Positions 18,426 to 26,410 of a stretch of DNA of 64,000 nucleotides are shown one piece after another. The notes below the pieces were generated by a model. It had not been told where the DNA came from, did not search any database, and saw only the letters and a program-made list of their open reading frames with translations. The translations under genes and the position numbers were made by a program. This DNA comes from Paenibacillus tundrae (GTDB taxonomy: Bacteria; Bacillota; Bacilli; Paenibacillales; Paenibacillaceae). Positions within the stretch are counted from its first letter, which is position 1; the number at the start of each line of letters is the position of its first letter. The stretch covers positions 248,001 to 312,000 of the forward strand of contig NZ_JAUSTI010000004.1 of the NCBI RefSeq assembly GCF_030812775.1. Direction: 5' to 3'.

Positions 18426-19157
18426 TTATTCACCAAGCTCAGCGAGTTCAGCCACTCGTTCACTTGCGGCTTGGGTGTATTCACCACCGTGGTAACACAG
18501 GACGGTATCGATTTTCAAGCCGATTAATCGTTTCAGGCTGCGCAGTGCCTCGGGCATGTCCGGTGTTGCCGGAGGAGCAGGACCTACCAATTCGTCATCA
18601 ACTACACGAAGCTCATCGGCTGCGAGTAGAAACTGCTTCTCACGGAAGTACAAGCAGATATGTCCAGGAGTATGACCAGGTGTATGAATGACTTGGATGC
18701 CTCCTTGTAAGGGCAACATGTCCCCATCTTCCAGAATGCGAGCGATGGGGAGCGTAGGAAGCTCGGAGAGCAGTTGCTCAGCTAGCTCCAATGTAGGTGG
18801 GGCTAGCATGGCTCTACGTTCAGGGGTAAACTTAATCAGTGGAAGCTTCCCTTGAAGATAGGGGATTTCATCGGCATGTGCCCAGATTTCGACGTCAGGT
18901 ACAGCTTCGACCAGCGCACCGAGATTACCGATATGGTCAATATCCTGATGTGTGATAATAATACGTTTAAGCTCATGAAGCTTCGCACCCGCATCTTCGA
19001 GTGCAGATTGCAATTCAGCAAACTGTCCAATCATGCCTGTATCCACCAGTGTAATCCCATCTTCATCGCGCAACATGACGGGATGGATCGGACTGTTACC
19101 AGTGGGTGTAGGAATGTTGAGATGAAGAATAGTGATATTAATAGGTTGTGTATTCAT
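18426..19157 (-). CDS. MBL-fold metallo-hydrolase
   Basis: A 243-residue metallo-beta-lactamase fold enzyme. The zinc motif THQDIDHIG lies near residue 71 and HTPGHTPGH near 155. Asp in LLAADELRV and His in LCYHGGEYT complete the site. The start GDGITLVDTG-like segment (DEDGITLVDTGM) is typical of glyoxalase II-like and YqgX-like hydrolases. No usable ribosome site lies directly before the ATG (GGGAGGTG is 24 nt away), so initiation may be weak. The substrate is unknown; thioester or lactone hydrolysis is possible. Confidence 0.88.
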   Translation of the reverse strand: MNTQPINITILHLNIPTPTGNSPIHPVMLRDEDGITLVDTGMIGQFAELQSALEDAGAKLHELKRIIITHQDIDHIGNLGALVEAVPDVEIWAHADEIPYLQGKLPLIKFTPERRAMLAPPTLELAEQLLSELPTLPIARILEDGDMLPLQGGIQVIHTPGHTPGHICLYFREKQFLLAADELRVVDDELVGPAPPATPDMPEALRSLKRLIGLKIDTVLCYHGGEYTQAASERVAELAELGE

Positions 19158-19258
19158 ATTCGTTACCGGATTCGTTCCGGAGCACCTCCCTAGTTAGTAT
19201 GTTACTTATATTCAGTACCGAAAATGTACACAGTCGGAATGTCATGTTGGTAGTGAGT

Positions 19259-19816
19259 TTATTCCTTCGCATGACTAAGAACGGGGATTTCGTACTTTAA
19301 GTGTTTTCTGTATTGTTTAACGGTATTCAAAATCCACGCTAGCGTTTGTTCCGCATTGGTATTCTGCTCAACGATGGAGGCGAAGGAAAAGTTGGAATGA
19401 ATTAGTTTGTTTCTTGCTTTGAATACCTTGGTTAGTTCGTCATCATTCTCTGTCCCTGGTTTCACAGCAATGTGTTGGCTTTTCAATTCTGCTTGAAGAA
19501 TCTCGATATTAGATAAAGAGCGGTATGCAGGAGTTTTCATAAGTTGAACCGAATTGAATGATTTTTGATAGGTTTGTTCATAGAGGCGAAGTAACCATTG
19601 TTCAATGATGGAGCATAGTTCAATCGTCCACGAAGCATACTTTCGATCCTTACGATCATAAGTCAGTCGATGGATCTCTTCCTCGTCCCATAGGTCATGT
19701 TTCTTAAGCTGGCTTGAAGCATCCTTTTGCTGGAGCTGTTCATACTCCTGTTCAATCCATTTGATCTCATGCTTAGCTTCTTTTTTCAGTTTTTTGAAGT
19801 CTTGTTTGGTTAGCAT
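19259..19816 (-). CDS. Hypothetical HEPN-like helical protein
   Basis: I do not recognise a named family. The 185-residue product is charged and helical. It starts with a Lys/Glu/Gln-rich coiled-coil stretch (residues 1-45), followed by a segment with WTIELCSIIEQWLLRLYEQ and, near residue 133, KARNKLIHSN. The latter has the R-x4-H spacing of HEPN-superfamily nucleases, and the preceding helices fit that four-helix layout (also seen in DUF4145-like proteins). GGGAGG lies 9 nt before the ATG. It stands alone with no MNT partner gene. HEPN assignment is inference. Confidence 0.7.
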   Translation of the reverse strand: MLTKQDFKKLKKEAKHEIKWIEQEYEQLQQKDASSQLKKHDLWDEEEIHRLTYDRKDRKYASWTIELCSIIEQWLLRLYEQTYQKSFNSVQLMKTPAYRSLSNIEILQAELKSQHIAVKPGTENDDELTKVFKARNKLIHSNFSFASIVEQNTNAEQTLAWILNTVKQYRKHLKYEIPVLSHAKE

Positions 19817-19988
19817 AAGTCATAGCCTCCCTATAGGATCAGATGTGATACTTCTTGAGGTTGGTGTGAACCAGCCTTTGTGAACACACACTTCTATTAT
19901 CTCACATTGTCTTCATTGGCTCAAAAAGTCAATCCGTACTCATTTAAGTCCATACTCATTCAAGCCGCAGTTTAAGAAGGGAAGTGTT

Positions 19989-20939
19989 ATGATGTCCAAC
20001 ATAATCTCCAATACCATGTCCACACCAGAGACCGATTCAATGTCCAATACAATGCTCTATCCCAACGCCGATCATAAGAAGAATCCAATCGCGATTGTAA
20101 CGGGAGCGAACTCCGGTATGGGGCTAGCGACCACAATAGAGCTTGCGCGAAAAGGTTATCATGTGATCATGGCGTGCCGCAGTGAGCAGCGTGGACAACA
20201 GGCGCTTCAGGAAGCGCTTCGTCAGTCTGGTTCCACTACGATCGAACTGATGCTGTGTGATCTCGGTTCATTGGACAGCATTCGGCGGTTTGCCCATTCG
20301 TTTAATGAACGTTTTGACACGCTGGATGTGCTAATAAATAATGCTGGCGTAGTTATGGTAAAGCGCAAGGAGACCTCAGATGGTTTTGAGCAAAGTATTG
20401 GAATTAACCATTTGGGTCATTTCCTGTTGACACTTCTGCTGATCCCACCTTTGCGGCGTGCGCAGCAGGGACGGATTATAAATGTATCATCCGGTGCCTA
20501 CAAAGCAGGCAAGATTCACTTTGAAGACCCGCATTTACATAAAAGGTATAACCCGATCAAGGGCTATGCCCAGTCCAAACTTGCCAATGTGTTGTTCACT
20601 CGGATTCTGGCTCGCAAAGTAGCCGATAGCCGAATAACAGTGAACTGCCTGCACCCCGGTGCGGTTGGCACAAGTATTGGTGTGGATCGGAACACGGGTT
20701 TTGGTACCCGTATTATGGCTTTTGTGGGCAAGCTCCCGTTCTTTCTTACCCCCGAAGAGGGGGCAAAAACGGCAATCTACTTAGCAACCAGTCCCGAAGT
20801 TGCAGGAGTGACCGGAAAGTACTTCTACCAGCAGAAGGAACAGAAATTGCAAGCCCACGCCACAGACGATGCTGTAGCTGAACGATTCTGGACGTGGAGC
20901 GAGCAGCAAGTAGGACTTGGGTCGAACGAACAATTGTAA
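19989..20939 (+). CDS. Short-chain dehydrogenase/reductase (retinol-dehydrogenase-like)
   Basis: A 316-residue Rossmann enzyme. The NAD(P)-binding TGANSGMGLATT lies near residue 38, with NNAG near 118, a catalytic Ser in INVSSGAY and Tyr/Lys in YAQSKLANVLF near 195. The arrangement and the tail TSPEVAGVTGKYFYQQ resemble the RDH/WW-oxidoreductase-like classical SDRs. About 30 extra residues with repeated MSNT words precede the fold, and several ATG codons are available. I keep the first because AAGGGAAG precedes it. The substrate is unknown. A hairpin terminator follows. Confidence 0.9.
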   Translation: MMSNIISNTMSTPETDSMSNTMLYPNADHKKNPIAIVTGANSGMGLATTIELARKGYHVIMACRSEQRGQQALQEALRQSGSTTIELMLCDLGSLDSIRRFAHSFNERFDTLDVLINNAGVVMVKRKETSDGFEQSIGINHLGHFLLTLLLIPPLRRAQQGRIINVSSGAYKAGKIHFEDPHLHKRYNPIKGYAQSKLANVLFTRILARKVADSRITVNCLHPGAVGTSIGVDRNTGFGTRIMAFVGKLPFFLTPEEGAKTAIYLATSPEVAGVTGKYFYQQKEQKLQAHATDDAVAERFWTWSEQQVGLGSNEQL

Positions 20940-20954
20940 TGTCCTGCCACTGGG

Positions 20955-20988
20955 TGACATGCTAATCTAGCATGTCGGATGTTTTATT
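20955..20988 (+). terminator. Intrinsic terminator after the SDR gene
   Basis: GACATGCT and AGCATGTC pair around AATCT (20955-20976), followed by GGATGTTTTATTTTTT. The T run overlaps the end of the convergent thrS gene. Confidence 0.75.
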
Positions 20989-22963
20989 TTTTGGCTTGCA
21001 CAGCTTCATGAATTTGTTGAATCAGATCGTCTATCCGCTGAATGCTTTGATCGCCCTGACCGTACGCACGGACAGAGGCTGACGAGGCATTTTTCTCATT
21101 CTCGCCAAGGACGAGGGAGTAGGGAACCTTCTCCATCTGAGCTTCACGAATTTTGTACCCCAGTTTCTCGTTACGCAAATCAGTCTCTACGCGAATTCCT
21201 GCTGCTCGCAGCGCTTGTTGAACTTCTAGAGCATACTCAGCGTAATGGTCTGAGACTGGTAGCAGTTTCACTTGTACGGGCGCAAGCCATAGAGGGAATG
21301 CACCGGCAAAATGCTCAGTGAGAATGCCGATGAAACGGTCAATGGAACCGTAGATGGCACGGTGAATGACGACCGGACGGTGCTTCATACGATCTTCACC
21401 AATGTAAGTGAGATCGAACTTCTCTGGCATTTGGAAATCAAGCTGGATTGTTCCGCATTGCCAGCTGCGTTTCAATGCATCAAGGATATGGAAATCAATT
21501 TTGGGACCATAGAATGCACCATCCCCTTCGTTAATACGGTAGCTGACTCCGCGCCGATCCAGAACATTTTGCAGTGCACGTTCTGCCTGGTCCCATAATT
21601 CCTCTGACCCCATGGAGTCTTGCGGTCGTGTGGATAGCTCGATGCTATATTCGAAACCAAAAATATCGTACATACGTCCAATCAACGAGATTGCGCGGTT
21701 AATCTCTTCTTCGATCTGTTCAGGCATGACATACAGATGAGCATCATCCTGACAGAATGTCCGTACACGCATCATGCCGTTTAACGCACCCGAGTATTCG
21801 TGGCGATGTACCTGACCGAATTCCATCATGCGAATGGGTAATTCGCGATAGGAATGAAGCTTGTTTTTGAAGATTAGCATATGCCCTGGGCAGTTCATCG
21901 GTTTCAGTGCAAACGTAGCATTGTCCACTTCAGAGAAGTACATATTGTCTTTGTAATGCTCCCAGTGACCGGATTGCTCCCACAGCCGATTATTCATCAT
22001 GAGCGGAGTGCGAACCTCCTGGTATCCTTCTTGTAGCTGTAATTCACGGGAGAAATTCTCCAGCTCAGTACGGACAGTCATGCCTTTGGGTAGATAGAAC
22101 GGCATGCCGGGTGCTTCCTCCGAGAACATGAAGAGCTCCAGCTCTTTGCCTAGTTTTCGATGATCTCGTTTCTTCGCTTCTTCAAGCATGTGCATATGCT
22201 CATCCAGTTGTGCTTGGTTTGGAAAGGCAGTGCCATAAATCCGTTGAAGCATTTTATTGTCCGAGCTACCACGCCAGTATGCGCCTGCTACATGAAGCAG
22301 CTTGAAGGCTTTGATGCGACCAGTTGACGGAAGATGTGGACCTCGGCATAGATCGATAAACTCACCTTGTTCATACAAGGAAATCTCAGCGTCCGCGGGT
22401 AAATCGTGAATCAACTCTAGCTTATATGGATCCTGCATGTCGGCAAAAAGCTCAAGAGCCTGTTCGCGGTTTACGACGCGGCGATTGATCTTCCAATTTT
22501 CCCGTACAATCTTGTGCATCTCCTGTTCAATAACCGCGAGATCATGGATGGAGAGGGCGTGCTCCAGATCCACATCGTAATAGAATCCATCTGCAATGAC
22601 AGGACCGATGCCAAGTTTTACGTGCTCTGCACCGTAAATTCGTTTGATTGCCTGAGCCAGAATATGTGCAGTAGTGTGACGATAACGGTGAAGACCTTCT
22701 TCGCTTTCGAGTGTAACGATAATAAGTTCGCAATCCTCTTCAAGCTGCCGATCCAGATCGACAGGTTGCCCGTTCACAATACCTCCTACAGCCTGCTTGC
22801 CCAGACTAATACGGATGGACGAAGCGACCTCTCCCACAGTAATGCCCGCATGGTAATCCCGTACGGATCCACCTTGGAGACGAACTTCGATATGCTGATT
22901 TGGCTGATTGGCTTCCTTTGCTTTTGCTTGGCTAGAAGAACTGGATTTTTCCTGATTATTCAT
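20984..22963 (-). CDS. thrS: Threonine--tRNA ligase
   Basis: A 659-residue class II synthetase. The N-terminal TGS domain (about residues 23-85) precedes the editing domain with HTTAHILAQAIKRIYG (about 97). The catalytic core has motif 2 RTFCQDDAHLY and the zinc Cys in MNCPGHMLIF. Motif 3 (HRAIYGSIDRFIG) and the anticodon-binding domain from about residue 560 follow. The ATG at 22963 has GGAG 10 nt upstream; a GTG at 22972 is too close to that site. Bacillus has two paralogues (ThrS, ThrZ), and I cannot tell which this matches. It is controlled by the T-box leader at 22998-23620. Confidence 0.96.
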   Translation of the reverse strand: MNNQEKSSSSSQAKAKEANQPNQHIEVRLQGGSVRDYHAGITVGEVASSIRISLGKQAVGGIVNGQPVDLDRQLEEDCELIIVTLESEEGLHRYRHTTAHILAQAIKRIYGAEHVKLGIGPVIADGFYYDVDLEHALSIHDLAVIEQEMHKIVRENWKINRRVVNREQALELFADMQDPYKLELIHDLPADAEISLYEQGEFIDLCRGPHLPSTGRIKAFKLLHVAGAYWRGSSDNKMLQRIYGTAFPNQAQLDEHMHMLEEAKKRDHRKLGKELELFMFSEEAPGMPFYLPKGMTVRTELENFSRELQLQEGYQEVRTPLMMNNRLWEQSGHWEHYKDNMYFSEVDNATFALKPMNCPGHMLIFKNKLHSYRELPIRMMEFGQVHRHEYSGALNGMMRVRTFCQDDAHLYVMPEQIEEEINRAISLIGRMYDIFGFEYSIELSTRPQDSMGSEELWDQAERALQNVLDRRGVSYRINEGDGAFYGPKIDFHILDALKRSWQCGTIQLDFQMPEKFDLTYIGEDRMKHRPVVIHRAIYGSIDRFIGILTEHFAGAFPLWLAPVQVKLLPVSDHYAEYALEVQQALRAAGIRVETDLRNEKLGYKIREAQMEKVPYSLVLGENEKNASSASVRAYGQGDQSIQRIDDLIQQIHEAVQAKK

Positions 22964-22997
22964 GTGAACCACACTCCAATTTTCAAATTAGAAGCGC

Positions 22998-23029
22998 AAA
23001 AAACACCCGTCCCGGAAAAGGGACGAGTG
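22998..23029 (-). terminator. T-box terminator before thrS
   Basis: On the minus strand, CACTCGTCCC pairs with GGGACGGGTG around TTTTCC, followed by TTTTTT. It is the OFF state of the thrS T-box; the competing antiterminator uses the T-box motif at 23039-23054. Confidence 0.85.
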
Positions 23030-23194
23030 CGCTTAGCTCGTGGTTCCACCCTAATTTGGTTATGAAGCTATCCTTATTCGGCCAGCCGCCGGATACAGGA
23101 AACATCATAACCCTCATTGGAATCCGTTAACGGGGATTAGGCGGTGAACTCTACTGGCCCATGTAAGCTCCAAATGCGAATAGGAACTCGTCGC

Positions 23195-23421
23195 TTAAAG
23201 TGCGTGTTCAAAAAGGTCGGTTTTCAGTACCAAGAAGATGGGATGAAGATAGAAATGGAGTAGCGGAGCGTAGATTAAGCTACGTGAGCAACTACATTAT
23301 TTCCTACGGAAACAAGCTTCGTAAGCCTCCACTTATTTCGGCTGAATCCCATCTACGATGCTGAGATGCCGCTAGGGCATCCTTCGTAATCAAAAGCGGA
23401 CTTTTTGAACAACCTCTTAAA
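23195..23421. repeat. MITE-like repeat, copy 1, with 5-bp target duplication
   Basis: The element 23200-23416 (217 bp) is bounded by TTAAA on both sides (23195-23199 and 23417-23421). Its ends are imperfect inverted repeats, TGTTCAAAAAGGTCGGTTTT on the left and the complement of AAAAGCGGACTTTTTGAACA on the right. The interior has no gene. Related copies lie at 31490-31553 and 51208-51295. It has inserted inside the thrS T-box leader. Confidence 0.8.
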
Positions 23422-23626
23422 AGGGTGGTTCGAGATCACGGCTGCAGAGGGGTAACGCCGCTTCGTTCGCTGAAGAAGGTTTCACCAATCCCTTCTCTCT
23501 CTGGGCAGCACGCAAGCGGAATCATGTCTCTGGTCATCGCCAAATATACGAAATGATAAGGCCCATCCGTCCAAAGTGGAGGACTCCATATCAATTTTTT
23601 GGGAAACAGGTGTTACTTGAGTGTCG

Positions 23627-23655
23627 ATTATATAGATTGAAAATTCAAAGGTCAA
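23627..23655 (-). promoter_or_regulatory. Sigma-A promoter of the thrS T-box transcript
   Basis: On the minus strand, TTGACC (23655-23650) and TATAAT (23632-23627) are separated by exactly 17 nt. The -35 box overlaps the stop codon of the upstream histidine kinase gene, so thrS has its own start point although it lies directly downstream of the kinase. Confidence 0.85.
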
Positions 23656-25430
23656 GTGATTTTATTTGGAGAGTCGTGTGAAATCCCGTCCCAGATCAAT
23701 CGAATCTGTGTGCCCTGCTCGGGTACGGAATGCACTTCAATTCGACCTTTCATCGCCTCAATCAGACCCTTGGTCACAGCCATACCCAGCCCCGATCCCA
23801 CATCAGGAGTTCCCGTATCAGTTCCACGGTAATAACGTTCAAATAACTTCCATACCGTCTCCGCATCCATACCTCTCCCATTATCGGCAAACTGTATGCT
23901 GAAGTCTCCGTCTCGTTGCCCAGCATGCACGCTGACGATGAGCTCGGTCTCTGTAGGGTTATGCAGCAGGGCGTTGGCGGTCAGATTATCTACAATTCGT
24001 TCAAACGAAGGAATGTGGACTTGCCCATAGACAGGAGTCGGTGCTGGTTGAAACTGGATGCGACCTTGTCCATAGGCTGGATTGCGTTCAGCGCGTAGCA
24101 CGAGATCATGAAGTAGCGTATTCACGTCAGTTCGTTCCACGTCTGGTTGATATCCACCACTGCGTAAGCGGTAAGTCATAGCAAGATCATTGACCAACCG
24201 ATCCATATACATCGATTTGTCCAACATGATTGTCGCGAACTCCCGTACTTCCTCTTGAGACCAGCTATATTTATCCGCTTCAAGCATATGGGCATAACCC
24301 TGTATAGAGGATAAAGGTGTCTTTAGATCATGTGTGATGCCTGCAATCCATTCCTCGCGAAGAGACTCCGTTTGCTTGCGAAGTTCCTCGTCTTGTTTTA
24401 GCGTGCTGGATAACATTTGCATCGAGTGCAGCACTTCGGCATACACACGATATTTCCGCTTCCATTTGCCATTACGTCGTTGACTGCGAGGTATACCATT
24501 GAGTCCAGTAGGCTCTTCGTAATGACCCTTTTCCAATCGTTGTAGCCATTGAAGCATGTGCAGCATTGGGGAGCCAAAACGATTGGCGTACCATAGAGCC
24601 AACAGGATTAATAATATAATTACGGACAGAACCAACACCAGCAGCGCCGGCTCCCATATAAACGTATAGGGATTTCTCTCATCTTCTAATGCCGACAAAC
24701 CGCTGGGGACACTAATCATCCAAGTCGTTCTAGTCTGTTCATCATATAAAGTGGCTGTGAATGCTCCATACCGGCTAGGGTAGCGGGCACGCAAAACGAG
24801 ATCCTGAATGTTATACTCGCTCGGCACACCCATTGTAGGTTTGTTAAAGGATTCTAGCTCCTTGCCGGAGGAATCCAATAGTTGAAGATAGGCCTTGTCA
24901 GCACGAATGGACGCTTGTTGTTCTGGTGCGATGACAAGCTTGCCGTTGGTAAAGGTGCTAGTCTGATGAACCTCGTTAAGTAAGGGTTTGGCTAGACTCC
25001 GTTCTCCATATAACAATGTAAAAACAATGCCGTTTCTTTCTCGAATCATCATGACGATCTGATAAGGAAATGGCTTAATTCCTTGCCAATAAGCAATTAG
25101 CTCTCCTGGAGCATAGTGAGTCGGAATATCGGAAGGGGTATGAAAGGCATCGATAACCCTACCTTTATCATCAAGCATTTGCAGCCATCCCTGGTTTTGC
25201 TCCACCTGCTTCAGGAGATCGGGATCATAGTGAACCGTGCCATCAGATGAGATTTTTGCGGTATCAATTAGTTGATCTAGACCCGTGCTCGCAAAATCAT
25301 CGACTAGGTTCACTTCATTCAACTTCTGCACTACCCAGAATGTCGCTGCTGATCCAAGTACCACAATTAGAAGAACTGCGCCAGCGAGCATACCGATAAA
25401 TCGGGTCATCAATCTGCGCCGAATGCTCAT
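23652..25430 (-). CDS. Sensor histidine kinase
   Basis: A 592-residue membrane kinase. A membrane helix at about residues 10-35 and another at about 258-282 enclose a large extracellular sensor region. A HAMP-like linker precedes HisKA with ITHDLKTPLSSIQGYAHML (phospho-acceptor His near 366). The HATPase domain has LTANALLHNPT (N box), FADNGRGMD (G1) and VGSGLGMAVTKGLIE (G2). The start overlaps the response regulator stop by 4 nt, so the two are coupled. The signal is unknown. The gene beyond the regulator is a divergent M23 lipoprotein, which hints at cell-wall sensing. Confidence 0.94.
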   Translation of the reverse strand: MSIRRRLMTRFIGMLAGAVLLIVVLGSAATFWVVQKLNEVNLVDDFASTGLDQLIDTAKISSDGTVHYDPDLLKQVEQNQGWLQMLDDKGRVIDAFHTPSDIPTHYAPGELIAYWQGIKPFPYQIVMMIRERNGIVFTLLYGERSLAKPLLNEVHQTSTFTNGKLVIAPEQQASIRADKAYLQLLDSSGKELESFNKPTMGVPSEYNIQDLVLRARYPSRYGAFTATLYDEQTRTTWMISVPSGLSALEDERNPYTFIWEPALLVLVLSVIILLILLALWYANRFGSPMLHMLQWLQRLEKGHYEEPTGLNGIPRSQRRNGKWKRKYRVYAEVLHSMQMLSSTLKQDEELRKQTESLREEWIAGITHDLKTPLSSIQGYAHMLEADKYSWSQEEVREFATIMLDKSMYMDRLVNDLAMTYRLRSGGYQPDVERTDVNTLLHDLVLRAERNPAYGQGRIQFQPAPTPVYGQVHIPSFERIVDNLTANALLHNPTETELIVSVHAGQRDGDFSIQFADNGRGMDAETVWKLFERYYRGTDTGTPDVGSGLGMAVTKGLIEAMKGRIEVHSVPEQGTQIRLIWDGISHDSPNKIT

Positions 25431-26194
25431 GATTGAGGAACCTTTTCAGGCTTAATGAGTTTGTATCCAAGACCTCGTACGTTGACTAGGAGCTCTGGGG
25501 TGGAAGGGTCGGCCTCAATTCGTTCCCGAATGCGATGGATGTGAACCATAACGGTATTGTCGTCACTGATGGCTTCTGATCCCCAGACCCGTTCATATAA
25601 TTCAGACTTCGTAAAAATACGATTGGGATGCTTACAGAAAAAGAGCAGCAATTGATATACAAGTGCCGGGCAGGTAACGGTCATTCCCTCGACTCGTAGC
25701 TCTCCGGCCTGTTCCAACACCTGAAATCGTCCAAAATCATATACGTCTTCTTTTGGATTTAGAAATGACGTATTTGCGTCATCTTTTATGATTAAGCTGT
25801 TTGAGGAGTTCGCTACTTTTGAAGGCAAGTAACGCTTGAGTAGTGACTTGATTCGGGCGACGACTTCGAGTGGATTAAAGGGTTTGACAACATAATCGTC
25901 ACCGCCCACAGCGAATCCAGTTAACTTGTCATAATCCGTTGTTTTGGCGGTGAGGAACAGAATGGGTGCATCGGTTACCTCGCGCAGAAATGGGCAGATT
26001 TCGAGTCCGCTTTTCCCTGGAAGCATGACATCGAGCACGATGCAATGATAGGTTTTACTTTTGCAGGCTTCGAGTGCTGCTTCACCTGTTGTAACGGTAT
26101 CGATATCAATAAACTGCTCTTTCAGCAGAACGGTGCGGAGCATATGTAGTATGGCTTGTTCATCATCTACAAGGAGTAATGAGACGTGATTCAT
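25427..26194 (-). CDS. OmpR-family response regulator
   Basis: A 255-residue regulator. The receiver domain has the acidic pair LLVDDEQ, the phospho-Asp in CIVLDVMLPGKSG near residue 54, Thr in FLTAKTT and Lys in VVKPFNPLE. A linker longer than usual (about residues 125-165) precedes a winged-helix DNA-binding domain (LLLFFCKHPNRIFTKSELYERVWG). AAGGAGG lies 11 nt before the ATG. It is cotranscribed with the kinase downstream. A TCTTAA direct repeat with 11-bp period lies 80 nt upstream and may be its own operator. Confidence 0.95.
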   Translation of the reverse strand: MNHVSLLLVDDEQAILHMLRTVLLKEQFIDIDTVTTGEAALEACKSKTYHCIVLDVMLPGKSGLEICPFLREVTDAPILFLTAKTTDYDKLTGFAVGGDDYVVKPFNPLEVVARIKSLLKRYLPSKVANSSNSLIIKDDANTSFLNPKEDVYDFGRFQVLEQAGELRVEGMTVTCPALVYQLLLFFCKHPNRIFTKSELYERVWGSEAISDDNTVMVHIHRIRERIEADPSTPELLVNVRGLGYKLIKPEKVPQS

Positions 26195-26273
26195 GCTTGA
26201 AAGTGACCTCCTTAGGCTTCTGTCTGGCTCCGTTCATCATATCACTAAGATCAGTAATCTGGAGCATGCGCTA

Positions 26274-26290
26274 TCTTAACAGAATCTTAA
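26274..26290. promoter_or_regulatory. Candidate OmpR-family operator (direct repeat)
   Basis: TCTTAA occurs at 26274-26279 and 26285-26290, an 11-bp period. Read on the minus strand this is TTAAGA-N5-TTAAGA. It lies between the divergent response regulator and M23 genes. A near-identical repeat lies at 35331-35347 before the reduced-kinase gene. The spacing is typical for tandem binding by OmpR-family dimers. Confidence 0.5.
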
Positions 26291-26410
26291 TTATGAGTTC
26301 CGTGGAAGTCAAAGAGTTATGTTAGGTGTAAGCATATGTTAGACGCAGGATAAGATTCATTGTGTAGAGTTAATCCAAGAGATAACGATTTTAATAAGGG
26401 GTGTGGAACA

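Larger units (their letters stand above)
22998..23620 (-). ncRNA. T-box leader of thrS (interrupted by a MITE-like element)
   Basis: Read on the minus strand. Stem I carries the conserved AGAGAG and GGTGAAA elements (23473-23510). A candidate threonine specifier ACC followed by A lies in GAACCACCC (ACC at 23429-23427). The T-box sequence TTAGGGTGGAACCACG (23039-23054) pairs with the uncharged tRNA end. The terminator (22998-23029) follows. The 217-bp element at 23200-23416 sits between Stem I and the antiterminator. Uncharged tRNA-Thr should favour the antiterminator and thrS readthrough. Confidence 0.88.

Noticed and set aside
18264..18527. Plus-strand open frame across the hairpin region and the end of the MBL gene
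   Set aside because: It translates a perfect inverted repeat and antisense MBL sequence; no ribosome site.
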